DNA of 64,000 bases from CAVQCX01 sp963775335 (GTDB lineage Bacteria; Pseudomonadota; Gammaproteobacteria; Chromatiales; Chromatiaceae), in the NCBI GenBank assembly GCA_963775335.1, contig CAVZIJ010000003.1, positions 2,170,001-2,234,000 on the forward strand. The letters are read 5' to 3'. The first letter of the stretch is position 1; each line of letters starts with the position of its first letter. The notes beneath the pieces are model-generated. The model did not search any database and was not told where the DNA came from. It was given only the letters and a program-made list of their open reading frames with translations. Both the position numbers and the translations under genes were made by a program. This document shows positions 1-7,796 of the stretch, one piece after another.

Positions 1-60
1 CGACAAGGCGGCTATGCCCAGCACCGGAATCGGGAAGGGAGCGGGGGCCTTGGCGCTCAT
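1..60 (-). CDS. MobB-like molybdopterin-guanine dinucleotide biosynthesis protein, 5' end only
   Basis: Only the first 20 codons are inside the window; the gene runs off the left edge. The start MSAKAPAPFPIPVLGIAALS resembles the beginning of MobB (E. coli MIPLLAFAAWSGTGKTTLL), where this strand leads straight into a P-loop. MobB binds GTP and assists attachment of GMP to molybdopterin, which fits its place at the end of a molybdoenzyme operon. It starts 23 bases after the stop of the preceding small membrane gene on the same strand. The call rests on a short N-terminal resemblance plus context; a different P-loop protein is possible. Confidence 0.45.
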   Translation of the reverse strand, partial: MSAKAPAPFPIPVLGIAALS

Positions 61-83
61 GAAGAAGCGGTCAACTGCTGTTT

Positions 84-445
84 CTACGTCGAAGGAAAGA
101 GGATACGCCGGAGCGCCCCCGGCTTCAGCACCACCCGGTCGAGGTAGCGGGCGCCGTCCTCGCGCAACCCGCGCACCAGGATCGCCGTAGAGAGCCAGAC
201 CGCAGGGACGAACACCAGACCGAGCAGCCAGCTGTATCGCCCCGGCACGGTGAAGGCGGCGGCGCCCAGCAGGTACAGCGGCCAACTGAACAGCAGCCCC
301 CGCAGCCCGTGCTTGAAGATCAGCAGGGCGCGCGCAGCGCGCCGCTGACGGCGCTGGGGGGCGAGTGGTAGACCGCGCGCAGCACGGCCCGCTCCAGGGG
401 GCTCGCGGCATCGTCCAGGTGCCGGCCGACCGCCGCGTCAACCAT
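84..445 (-). pseudogene. small membrane protein at the end of the nitrate reductase operon, frameshifted
   Basis: Translation from ATG 443-445 (purine-rich GAGGGG about 10 bases upstream) gives MVDAAVGRHLDDAASPLERAVL... and stops at 320 after about 41 codons. Another frame continues immediately with LLIFKHGLRGLLFSWPLYLL and a second hydrophobic stretch (YSWLLGLVFVPAVWLSTAIL), ending at the stop at 84-86. The two halves join cleanly if two bases (one GC unit) are removed from the GC-alternating tract at about 327-344, giving a protein of roughly 120 residues with two membrane segments. I do not recognise the family. It lies between the DmsBC fusion and a mobB-like gene, so a role with the membrane nitrate reductase is a guess. 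The shift may be real or a sequencing error. Confidence 0.55.
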
Positions 446-489
446 CGATGACGCTTCCCCTCGGCTCGGAACGCCAGGCGGCCGAAAGC

Positions 490-2334
490 TCAGTGCCCCT
501 GGGTCGCCACCCCGACCTGGGGCAGCTCGGCAAGGCCCGAGGCCCGCGCCTGGTCCTGGAACGCCGGGTTGCGCCAGAAGAACGCGCCGGGCATGGTGGT
601 CGGAACCACCAGGGCGTAGAAGAGCGCCCGGCCGGCCACGCTGACCATCAGCACCAGCATGGCGGCGGCCGCCCAGACCAGGAGCCCCGCCGTGCCCTCG
701 GGCAAGCCCAGCGCCAGGCCCGCGGCGACCACCAGGGCCACGGCGAGGCCGATGTTGCGCGCCTGATAGACCCGGCCGAAGCGCGTGGTCTGCAGATACT
801 GGGCGGCTTCGGCCTCGCCGCCCCGGCGCCCGAGGTCCCGGGCGTGGCGCCAGAGCCCGACCGACTCCACCAGCAGGCCCGCCGCCAGAGGCAGCGCCAG
901 CCACGAAAGCGCCGCCGCGAAGCCCTGCCCCTCGCTCCAGCGCGCCAAGGCGTAGGCGAGCCCTGCGCTCAGCGCGCCCAGCCTGAGCAGGCTGCCGTAG
1001 AAGCTGGTCAGCACCTGCCAATGGTCCCAGAAAGGCCGCGCCGGGATGCGGTAGATGCGGTGCATGAAATAGATCGCCGCCAGGCCCGCGAGGACGGCGC
1101 CCCAGCCCGAGACATCCGCCACGGCACCGACCAGTCCTGCGGGGAGCCAGGTCCAGAGCTGCGGCAGGCCGGTCACCAGCCCGTGCAGGCCGAGCAGGTT
1201 GTAGAACACGGCCACCCCGGCCACCTCCCGGCTCACCGGCGAATAGCGCAGGTTGTTGAAGGCCCGGTAGAAACGGTGCGGGCGACCCAGGTGCAGGGTC
1301 GAGAGCACCAGCGCCAGGGTCTGCACGCCGATCAGCGCGAACAAGGTCAGCGGCCAGGCCACGGGATCCGCCGCCGGCGAGAGCAGCGGCAGCCCGAACC
1401 GCGGACCGAGAAACAGGGCGGCGAAGGCCCCGACCACCGCCTGGGTCACCAGGGTGAAGACGACCAGCGGATTCTCCCGGGTGCTGAGCTCGGCCAGGCT
1501 CCAGCGTCGGGCCTCGCCGTGCTTGCGGTCGACCTTGGGCCGGTGCAGTCCGCCCTCCCCCGGCTCGTCGCGCTCATAGCGCAAGGGCCAGGCGTCGGTG
1601 CGCTTGAGCTCCCGCGGCAGGCTCTTGACCTGCTGGAAGCGGATATTGGGGTGGGTGATCTCCGGCGTGGGAAAGCCGGGAATGCGGGTCTCGACCTGAT
1701 AGCGGTTGTCCGGCCGGGTCTCGATGACCCCGAAGTCCAGGGCCCCGCCCAGGCAGGCGGCGGCGCAGGCGGGCTTGAGACCCACCTCCAGGCGGTCGAC
1801 GCACATATTGCACTTGGAGACGTGCCCGGCCTGGGGATCGAGCTGGGGCGCGTTGTAGGGGCAGACCCAGGTGCAGTAGCCGCAGCCGAAGCAGATGTCG
1901 GGGTCCTGCAGCACCGCACCGTACTCGGCAAACTTGGTATAGGCCCGGGTGGGACAGCCCTTGAGACACACCGGATCGTCGCAGTGGTTGCAGGCCATGG
2001 AGATGTTGAGCCGGCGATAGGTGGGGAAGCTGCCACCCTCCAGGTAGCCCACCGAGCGGAAGGCCAGATGGGGCGGGGTGTTGTTCTTCTCCGCGCAGGC
2101 CGCCTCGCAGGCATGGCAGCCGATGCAGTTGTCGGCGGTGAAGTAGAAGCCGTGCTGCTTGTAGCGGTCGGGATTGGAGGACACCGAGGCGTCCCCGTTG
2201 ATCGCCAGGGTCTTGCCGCGCAGCGGATCACCCTCGGGGACGGTCTCCACCGGCCGGCCGTAGCGGTTGAGCTCGGGATGCTCGGCCTGGGGCACGAAGG
2301 CGTAGGCCTGCTCTCCGGGTCGTGTCTGAATCAT
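490..2334 (-). CDS. DmsB-DmsC fusion: four-cluster ferredoxin subunit fused to a quinol-type membrane anchor
   Basis: 614 residues. Residues about 65-200 carry four ferredoxin-type Cys clusters: C70/C73/C76/C80, C115/C118/C123/C127, C148/C151/C154/C158 and C175/C178/C190/C194, as in DmsB/NrfC electron-transfer subunits. From about residue 288 to 580 there are roughly eight hydrophobic helices of the DmsC membrane-anchor type, which in DMSO reductase oxidises menaquinol. In E. coli these are two proteins; here they are one chain. It lies directly downstream of nasA, so it likely passes electrons from the quinol pool to the nitrate reductase. GAGGAG lies about 9 bases before the ATG. The partnership is inferred from operon position. 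Confidence 0.85.
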   Translation of the reverse strand: MIQTRPGEQAYAFVPQAEHPELNRYGRPVETVPEGDPLRGKTLAINGDASVSSNPDRYKQHGFYFTADNCIGCHACEAACAEKNNTPPHLAFRSVGYLEGGSFPTYRRLNISMACNHCDDPVCLKGCPTRAYTKFAEYGAVLQDPDICFGCGYCTWVCPYNAPQLDPQAGHVSKCNMCVDRLEVGLKPACAAACLGGALDFGVIETRPDNRYQVETRIPGFPTPEITHPNIRFQQVKSLPRELKRTDAWPLRYERDEPGEGGLHRPKVDRKHGEARRWSLAELSTRENPLVVFTLVTQAVVGAFAALFLGPRFGLPLLSPAADPVAWPLTLFALIGVQTLALVLSTLHLGRPHRFYRAFNNLRYSPVSREVAGVAVFYNLLGLHGLVTGLPQLWTWLPAGLVGAVADVSGWGAVLAGLAAIYFMHRIYRIPARPFWDHWQVLTSFYGSLLRLGALSAGLAYALARWSEGQGFAAALSWLALPLAAGLLVESVGLWRHARDLGRRGGEAEAAQYLQTTRFGRVYQARNIGLAVALVVAAGLALGLPEGTAGLLVWAAAAMLVLMVSVAGRALFYALVVPTTMPGAFFWRNPAFQDQARASGLAELPQVGVATQGH

Positions 2335-2341
2335 GCCCTGC

Positions 2342-2532
2342 TCCTCAGTAGGCCCGATGCTGGTCAGTCAAGGAGGCGAGAGGTCCGGGACCCGCTCCGA
2401 GGGACGCCGTAAACCCATCCCTGGGGGCTCGGTTGCGGCCGTCCAGGCCGCAAACGCCCTCGGATCGTGTGGCCGAGCCTCTCGCCAGTGCCAAGAGAGA
2501 ACGCGAGCCCCACGGCATCCTCAGTAGGCCCG
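2342..2532. repeat. structured intergenic repeat, copy 1, flanked by a 15-bp direct repeat
   Basis: The stretch between nasA and dmsBC holds an imperfect palindromic element. Outer arms are GGCGAGAGG at 2375-2383 and CCTCTCGCC at 2478-2486; an inner pair is CCGAGGG/CCCTCGG; the central hairpin is TTGCGGCC-gtcca-GGCCGCAA. A second copy lies at 4766-4868. Identical 15-mers TCCTCAGTAGGCCCG occur at 2342-2356 and 2518-2532 on either side. They duplicate the last codons and stop of nasA plus part of the dmsBC ribosome binding site, as if the element had been inserted with target duplication. Confidence 0.75.
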
Positions 2533-4725
2533 CGCGGCGCGGTTGCGCTCGGCCGCACCGGCCTGGTCGGCGATCGGCTCCACGCGCACCGCGCACTGCT
2601 TGAAGGCAGGCTGGCGCGAGTAGGGATCGAGCAGCCCCAGGGTCAGGCGGTTGACGCATTCGTGATAATGGAAGGGCACGAACACCATGTCGCGTGCTAC
2701 CCGCTCGGTGCACTGCACCAGCACGACGGCGTCGCCACGCCGGGACACCAGCCGCGCATACTCCCCGTGGCGCAGGCCCAGCTCGGCGGCGGCATCCGGA
2801 CTCATCTCCATGTAGGGCGTCGGCGAGAATTTGTTCTGGTTGCCGACCTTGCCGGTGCGGGTGCGGGTGTGGAAGTGCTCCACGACCCGGCCGGAATTGA
2901 GCCAGAACGGGTACTCCTCGTCGGGGCGCTCGTTGTTGTCGAGGAAGGGCAGCGGGATCAGCTTCGCCTTTCCGTCCGGGAAGCAGAAGCGCCCGTCGGC
3001 GTACAGCCTGCGGGTGCCCTGCGAGGAATCCTCGCCGGCCCAGTCGCTGGGTCCGTCCGAGCAGGGCCATTGCAGTCCCCGATGCTGCTCGATCTTCGCG
3101 TAGCTCATGCCGGAGTAGTCGAGCATGCGTCCGCGCGAGAGCTGCTTGATCTCCTCGAACACCTGCTCGGCCTGCTCGGGAAACTCCATGCGCCGGCCCT
3201 GCTCGAAGCGCGCGGCCAGCCGGTTGAAGATCCACAGATCCGAGCGCGCCTCGCCGGGCGGGGCGATGACGTTGCGGATCAGGTTCACGCGCCGCTCGGT
3301 GTTGGTGAACACACCTTCCTTCTCCGCCCAGAGCGCAGCGGGGAGATAGACGTGGCTGTACTCGTTGGTCTCCACGTCTCGGTAGGCGTCCTGCACGACG
3401 AGGAATTCGAGCCGCTCCAGGGTCTTTCGGATGCGTGCGGTGTTGGGCATGGAGGTCATGGGGTTGGTGGCGATCAGCCAGAGCCCCTTGATCTGCCCCG
3501 TTTCTATGGCCGGCAGTATGTCGGTCATGAACAGGCCGCGCTTTTCCGGAAAGAAGCCCGGGTCTATGCCCCAGAAGCGGGCGATGTCCTGGCGGTCCTT
3601 CTCGTTCTCCAGATAGCGGTAACCGGGCAGGCCGGAGCAGGACGACCACTCGCGGGTGCCCATGGCGTTGCACTGACCGGTGATCGAGAGCGACGAGGCG
3701 CCGGGCCGCCCGATGTTGCCGGTGATCAGGTTGAGATTGTTGATCGCCACCACGCCGTCCGAGCCGTGGGTGGACTGGTTGATGCCCATGGTCCAGATGG
3801 TCATGGCGGCCTTGGAGCGGCCATAGAGCCGGGCGACGTGGCGGATGCGGTCCTCGTCGATGCCGCAGACCCGCGCGGCCGTGATCGGGTCCCATCTTTC
3901 GACCTCGGCCTTGAACGGCTCGAAGCCGGTGGTGTGGGCGGCGATGTAGTCCATGTCCGCCAGGCCTTCGGTGAGGATCACCTGGGCCAGGCTGTTGAGC
4001 AGCACCAGGTCGGTGCCCGGCGTGATCGCCAGGTGCATGTCGGCGAACTGGGCCAGCATGGTCACCCGCGGGTCCACCACGATCAGCGGGAAGGGCCGCT
4101 GCTCGCGGACCTCGCGCAGCCGCCAGTAGATGATCGGGTGCTGCTCGGGCAGGTTGGAGCCGATGGCCAGCAGACAGTCGGTGTGCTCGAAGTCCTCGTA
4201 GCAGCCGGGCGGGCCGTCGGAGCCGAACGAGCGCTTGTACCCCGACGCCGCCGAGGCCATGCAGAGCGTGGTGTTGCCGTCGTAGTTGTTGGTGCCGATG
4301 ACGCCCCGTGCCAGCTTGCCGAGGGTGTAGAACTCCTCAGTCATGATCTGGCCGGTGGAGACGATGGCGAAGGCGTCGCGCCCGTGCTCGGCCTGGATGC
4401 GCTGGATCTCCGCGGCCGTATGATCGAGGGCCGCGTCCCAGCCCACCTCGCGCAAGGGCTCCCAGCGGCGCTCGCGCATCAGCGGCTTGAGCCCGCGTCC
4501 CGCGGAGGTGAACAGCTCGTTCTCGAAGATGCCCTTGATGCAGAGCTTGCCGCGATTGACGTCGGCGTCCGCCACACCGCGGGTGGCGACCGCCTTGCCC
4601 TGGCGGTCCAGACCGACCTCGATGGCGCAGCCCGTGGAGCAATAGCCGCAGGTGGCGTATTTCCAGTCCACCACGTCCTTGTCGGTGAGCTTGATGGGAT
4701 TTTTCTTGTCGCGTCCGAACAGCAT
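2521..4725 (-). CDS. nasA: assimilatory nitrate reductase, molybdopterin catalytic subunit
   Basis: 734 residues of the MopB/molybdopterin oxidoreductase family. The N-terminal [4Fe-4S] ligands are C26, C29, C33 and C62. C155, in NTTLCMASA, matches the Cys that coordinates molybdenum in NapA/NarB/NasA enzymes. A C-terminal dinucleotide-binding domain follows after about residue 600. It reduces nitrate to nitrite in the cytoplasm; there is no Tat signal. It lacks the C-terminal [2Fe-2S] BFD domain of some NasA proteins, so it needs an external donor, probably the DmsBC fusion downstream. It follows nirB-nirD on the same strand and is expected to share the nrtA promoter and NasT control, although structured repeats lie in both flanking gaps. 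Confidence 0.93.
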   Translation of the reverse strand: MLFGRDKKNPIKLTDKDVVDWKYATCGYCSTGCAIEVGLDRQGKAVATRGVADADVNRGKLCIKGIFENELFTSAGRGLKPLMRERRWEPLREVGWDAALDHTAAEIQRIQAEHGRDAFAIVSTGQIMTEEFYTLGKLARGVIGTNNYDGNTTLCMASAASGYKRSFGSDGPPGCYEDFEHTDCLLAIGSNLPEQHPIIYWRLREVREQRPFPLIVVDPRVTMLAQFADMHLAITPGTDLVLLNSLAQVILTEGLADMDYIAAHTTGFEPFKAEVERWDPITAARVCGIDEDRIRHVARLYGRSKAAMTIWTMGINQSTHGSDGVVAINNLNLITGNIGRPGASSLSITGQCNAMGTREWSSCSGLPGYRYLENEKDRQDIARFWGIDPGFFPEKRGLFMTDILPAIETGQIKGLWLIATNPMTSMPNTARIRKTLERLEFLVVQDAYRDVETNEYSHVYLPAALWAEKEGVFTNTERRVNLIRNVIAPPGEARSDLWIFNRLAARFEQGRRMEFPEQAEQVFEEIKQLSRGRMLDYSGMSYAKIEQHRGLQWPCSDGPSDWAGEDSSQGTRRLYADGRFCFPDGKAKLIPLPFLDNNERPDEEYPFWLNSGRVVEHFHTRTRTGKVGNQNKFSPTPYMEMSPDAAAELGLRHGEYARLVSRRGDAVVLVQCTERVARDMVFVPFHYHECVNRLTLGLLDPYSRQPAFKQCAVRVEPIADQAGAAERNRAARAY

Positions 4726-4765
4726 GGTTGGCTCTCGTGCTCAGTTCAGTCGATCGGGCTTCGAG

Positions 4766-4868
4766 CCTTCCGGGGGACATCGCGCGAGGGACGCCGTGAA
4801 TCCACCCCTGGAGGCTCGAGGGCAGCTTCCCTGCTGCCGACGCCCTCGCACGACACCCCCCGGAAGGC
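4766..4868. repeat. structured intergenic repeat, copy 2
   Basis: This element lies between nirD and nasA. Long imperfect arms GCCTTCCGGGGG (left) and CCCCCCGGAAGGC (right) enclose GCGAGGG/CCCTCGC and a central hairpin GGCAGC-ttccct-GCTGCC. The core GAGGGACGCCGT, then CCCTGG/GGCTCG, is shared with copy 1 at 2375-2486, while the central hairpin differs in sequence yet is paired in both. This looks like selection on RNA or DNA structure. No clean flanking direct repeat was found for this copy. Confidence 0.7.
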
Positions 4869-4907
4869 TGGCTCAGGCTCAGGGCGCCTTGGCCGCGCTC
4901 TGATCTC

Positions 4908-5237
4908 TCAGGCCGCTGCCTCCTCCGCGGCGAAGGCGAGATACACCACCCCAGCCTCGACCTTGACCGGATAGCTGTTGGTACAGCCCTCGTCGGGCCC
5001 CTGGGCCTCTCCCGAGGCCAGGTCGATCCGCCAGTTGTGCAGCGGACAGGTGACCGTGCCCCCGTGCACTATGCCCTGGGAGAGCGGTCCGCCCTTGTGC
5101 GGACACTTGTCGCGCAGGGCGAACACCTGATCGGTGGCGGTGCGAAATACGGCGATGTCCATGGTGTCGGTGCGCAGCACGCGCGCCCCGAGGCGCGGGA
5201 TGTCGTCGAGCTTGGCGATTTGGGTCCATTGGGTCAT
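4908..5237 (-). CDS. nirD: nitrite reductase small subunit, Rieske-like
   Basis: 109 residues, the normal length for NirD. The Rieske [2Fe-2S] pairs are visible: C-P-H at about residues 45-47 (KCPHKGG) and C-x2-H at about 64-67 (CPLHNW). NirD is the small partner of the cytoplasmic NADH-dependent nitrite reductase NirBD, which reduces nitrite to ammonium. It follows nirB after a 72-base gap that carries a 7-bp tandem repeat. Because all four Rieske ligands are kept, this belongs to the cluster-bearing type rather than the E. coli-type NirD that has lost them. Confidence 0.93.
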   Translation of the reverse strand: MTQWTQIAKLDDIPRLGARVLRTDTMDIAVFRTATDQVFALRDKCPHKGGPLSQGIVHGGTVTCPLHNWRIDLASGEAQGPDEGCTNSYPVKVEAGVVYLAFAAEEAAA

Positions 5238-5261
5238 AGAGCTACCTCGGTTGGGGGCGAT

Positions 5262-5292
5262 CAGCGGCCAGCGGCCAGCGGCCAGCGGCCAG
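5262..5292. repeat. tandem repeat of a 7-mer between nirB and nirD
   Basis: Four consecutive copies of CAGCGGC followed by a partial copy lie in the short gap after the nirB stop and before nirD. A tract of this type can gain or lose units by slippage. No function is evident; spacing or mRNA-folding effects on nirD translation are possible. Confidence 0.8.
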
Positions 5293-5309
5293 AAGATAGA
5301 CGACTGCAG

Positions 5310-7796
5310 CTAACGACTGTCACCGGCGGCCTTCTTCGCTGACATCGGACCGTTGACCGCTGACAGCTTCAACGCCGTAAACTCATGGGCCTCCGCCCCC
5401 TCGGCCCGCGCCTTCCAGGGGTCGCTCTGGGCGAACTGCTGGGAATACTCGAAGCGCTCGTACAGGGCCTGGCGGCGCGCGGGGTCGTCGAGCAGCGCAG
5501 CCTTGATGTGGGCCAGGCCCACACGCTCCACCCAGGGTGCAGTGCGCTCCAGGTAATGGGCCTCCTCGCGATAGAGCTGGGTGAAGGCGCCGCAGTGCTC
5601 GAGCACCTCCGCTTCGGTGGCCACGCGGGTGAGCAGGTCGGTGACGCGCACCTTGATGCCGCCGTTGCCGCCGATGTGCAGCTCGTAGCCGGAATCCACG
5701 CAGACCACGCCGAAGTCCTTGATGGTCGCCTCGGCACAGTTGCGCGGGCAGCCCGAAACCGCCATCTTGAACTTGTGGGGCATCCAGGAGCCCCAGGTCA
5801 GCTGCTCCAGCTTGACGCCCAGCCCGGTGGAGTCCTGGGTGCCGAAGCGGCACCACTGGGAGCCCACGCAGGTCTTGCAGGTGCGAAGCGCCTTGCCGTA
5901 GGCGTGGCCGGAGACCAGCCCGGCCTTGGAGAGGTCCGCCCACATGGCGGGCAGATCCTCCTTCTTCACGCCGAACAGATCGATGCGCTGACCGCCGGTG
6001 ACCTTCACCTCGGGCACCTTGAACTTCTCCGCGACGTCGGCGATGGCGCGCAGCTCATCGGGTGTGCACAGGCCGCCGAACATGCGCGGCACCACCGAAT
6101 AGGTTCCGTCCTTCTGGATATTGCCGTGGGCGCGCTCGTTGATGTAACGCGACTGGGCGTCGTCGACGTACTCGCCCGGCCAGCGGGCGAGCAGGTAGTA
6201 GTTGATCGCCGGTCGGCACAGATGACAGCCGTCGGGAGTCTTCCATTCCAGGAATGAGCGCACCTCCTGCTGGGTCTTCAGGCCGTGGTCCTTGATGGCC
6301 CCGATCACCTCGTCGTGGCTATAGTCGGTGCACTTGCACAGGGGCTTCTTGCTGGGCACCGGGTCGTAGCCCTCGCCCACCGTGGAGGCCAGCAGGGCCT
6401 CCACCAGGCCGGTGCAGGAGCCGCAGGAGGAGGAGGCCTTGGTGTGGGCGCGCACGTCATCCAGGGTGAACAGCCCCTTCTTGACGATGGCGTCGACGAT
6501 CTCGCCCTTGCACACGCCGTTGCAGCCGCAGATCTCGGCGCGGTCGGCGAGCGCCATCACCTGCTTGCTGGCGTCGCCGTGGCCCGCGTCGCCGAGATCG
6601 TGCTGGCCGAACAGGATGGTCTTGCGAAAGCCGGCGACATCCGAGCCCTCGCGCAGCAGCTGGAAGTACCAGGTGCCGTCCATGGTGTCGCCGTAGAGCA
6701 CCGCACCCTTGATGCGGTTGTCACGCAGCACCAGCTTCTTGTAGACGCCCTGGGAGGGGTCCTGGAGCACCAGGGTCTCGTCGCCCTCGCGCTCGTTGTA
6801 CTCGCCGGCGGAGAACAGGTCGATGCCGGTCACCTTGAGCTTGGTGGAGGTGACCGAGCCCTGATAGCGGGCGATGCCGTGCTGGGCCAGGTGGTTGGCC
6901 GCCACCTTGGCCTGCTCGAACAGCGGGGCCACCAGGCCGTAGCACTCGCCCCGGTGCTGGACGCACTCGCCCACCGCGTAGATGCGCGGGTCGAAGGTCT
7001 GCATGGTGTCGTTGACCACCAGGCCGCGCTCGCAATAGAGCCCGGCCCGCTGGGCCAGCGCGATGTTGGGCTTGATGCCCACCGCCATGACCACCAGGTC
7101 GGCCGGGATCTCCGAGCCGTCGGCGAACCTTACCCCTGTGACCCGCTCGTCGCCGAGGATGGCGGCGGTCTGGGCCTGCATGTGGAACTTGAGACCGCGC
7201 TGCTCCAGCGATGCCTTGAGCAGGGCCGCCGCCGACTTGTCCAGCTGGCGCTCCATCAGGGCGTCCAGCAGGTGTACCACGGCGACCGCCATGCCGTTCT
7301 TGGCCAGCCCGTTGGCCGCCTCCAGGCCGAGCAGGCCGCCGCCGATGACCACCGCCCGGCCCCCCTGCTTCGCCGCGTCCAGCATGGTCTCGACGTCCGC
7401 GATGTCGCGAAAGCCGATGACGCCACGCTTGTCCGAGCCCGGCACCGGGATGATGAACGGGTTGGAGCCGGTGGCGATCAGCAGGCGATCGTAGCCGACG
7501 CTCTGCCCGCCGGCGGTGCGCACCTGGCGCCGCACCCGGTCGATCTCGGTCACCGCGTCGCCGGTGTGCAGATGGATGCCGTTGTCGGCATACCACTCCC
7601 GGGTGTTGAGGACGATGTCGTCCAGGGTCTTCTCCCCGGCGAGCACCGGCGAGAGCATGATGCGGTTGTAGTTGGGATGGGGCTCGGCGCCGAAGACCGT
7701 CATGTCATAGAGTCCTGGGACGAGCTTGAGCAGCTCCTCCACCGCGCGCATGCCGGCCATGCCGTTGCCGATGACGACAAGCTGCTCTCTGCTCAT
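5310..7796 (-). CDS. nirB: NADH-dependent assimilatory nitrite reductase, large subunit
   Basis: 828 residues, usual for NirB. The N-terminal FAD-binding motif GNGMAGMRAVEEL and a second dinucleotide-binding motif (VVIGGGLLGLEAA, about residues 145-157) form the NADH:FAD module. A BFD-like [2Fe-2S] domain follows (CGCNGVCKGEIVDA ... SSCGSCTG). The C-terminal sulfite/nitrite reductase domains carry the siroheme-[4Fe-4S] cysteines in TCVGSQWC and SGCPRNC. It transfers six electrons from NADH to nitrite, giving ammonium, in the cytoplasm with NirD. The start overlaps the upstream NasS-like stop by 4 bases, so the two are translationally coupled. Confidence 0.95.
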   Translation of the reverse strand: MSREQLVVIGNGMAGMRAVEELLKLVPGLYDMTVFGAEPHPNYNRIMLSPVLAGEKTLDDIVLNTREWYADNGIHLHTGDAVTEIDRVRRQVRTAGGQSVGYDRLLIATGSNPFIIPVPGSDKRGVIGFRDIADVETMLDAAKQGGRAVVIGGGLLGLEAANGLAKNGMAVAVVHLLDALMERQLDKSAAALLKASLEQRGLKFHMQAQTAAILGDERVTGVRFADGSEIPADLVVMAVGIKPNIALAQRAGLYCERGLVVNDTMQTFDPRIYAVGECVQHRGECYGLVAPLFEQAKVAANHLAQHGIARYQGSVTSTKLKVTGIDLFSAGEYNEREGDETLVLQDPSQGVYKKLVLRDNRIKGAVLYGDTMDGTWYFQLLREGSDVAGFRKTILFGQHDLGDAGHGDASKQVMALADRAEICGCNGVCKGEIVDAIVKKGLFTLDDVRAHTKASSSCGSCTGLVEALLASTVGEGYDPVPSKKPLCKCTDYSHDEVIGAIKDHGLKTQQEVRSFLEWKTPDGCHLCRPAINYYLLARWPGEYVDDAQSRYINERAHGNIQKDGTYSVVPRMFGGLCTPDELRAIADVAEKFKVPEVKVTGGQRIDLFGVKKEDLPAMWADLSKAGLVSGHAYGKALRTCKTCVGSQWCRFGTQDSTGLGVKLEQLTWGSWMPHKFKMAVSGCPRNCAEATIKDFGVVCVDSGYELHIGGNGGIKVRVTDLLTRVATEAEVLEHCGAFTQLYREEAHYLERTAPWVERVGLAHIKAALLDDPARRQALYERFEYSQQFAQSDPWKARAEGAEAHEFTALKLSAVNGPMSAKKAAGDSR

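Noticed and set aside
448..2412. Long plus-strand open frame of 654 codons
   Set aside because: It is the antisense of the DmsB-DmsC fusion, rich in Arg, Gln, Gly and His with no family motif; long antisense frames are expected at this GC content.
2467..4974. 835-codon plus-strand open frame
   Set aside because: Antisense of nasA; composition (Val, Gly, His, Arg) and lack of motifs mark it as a GC artefact.
5262..5292. CAGCGGC repeats considered as iterons or a regulator array
   Set aside because: The units are contiguous 7-mers in a short within-operon gap, without replication genes; simple slippage repeat.
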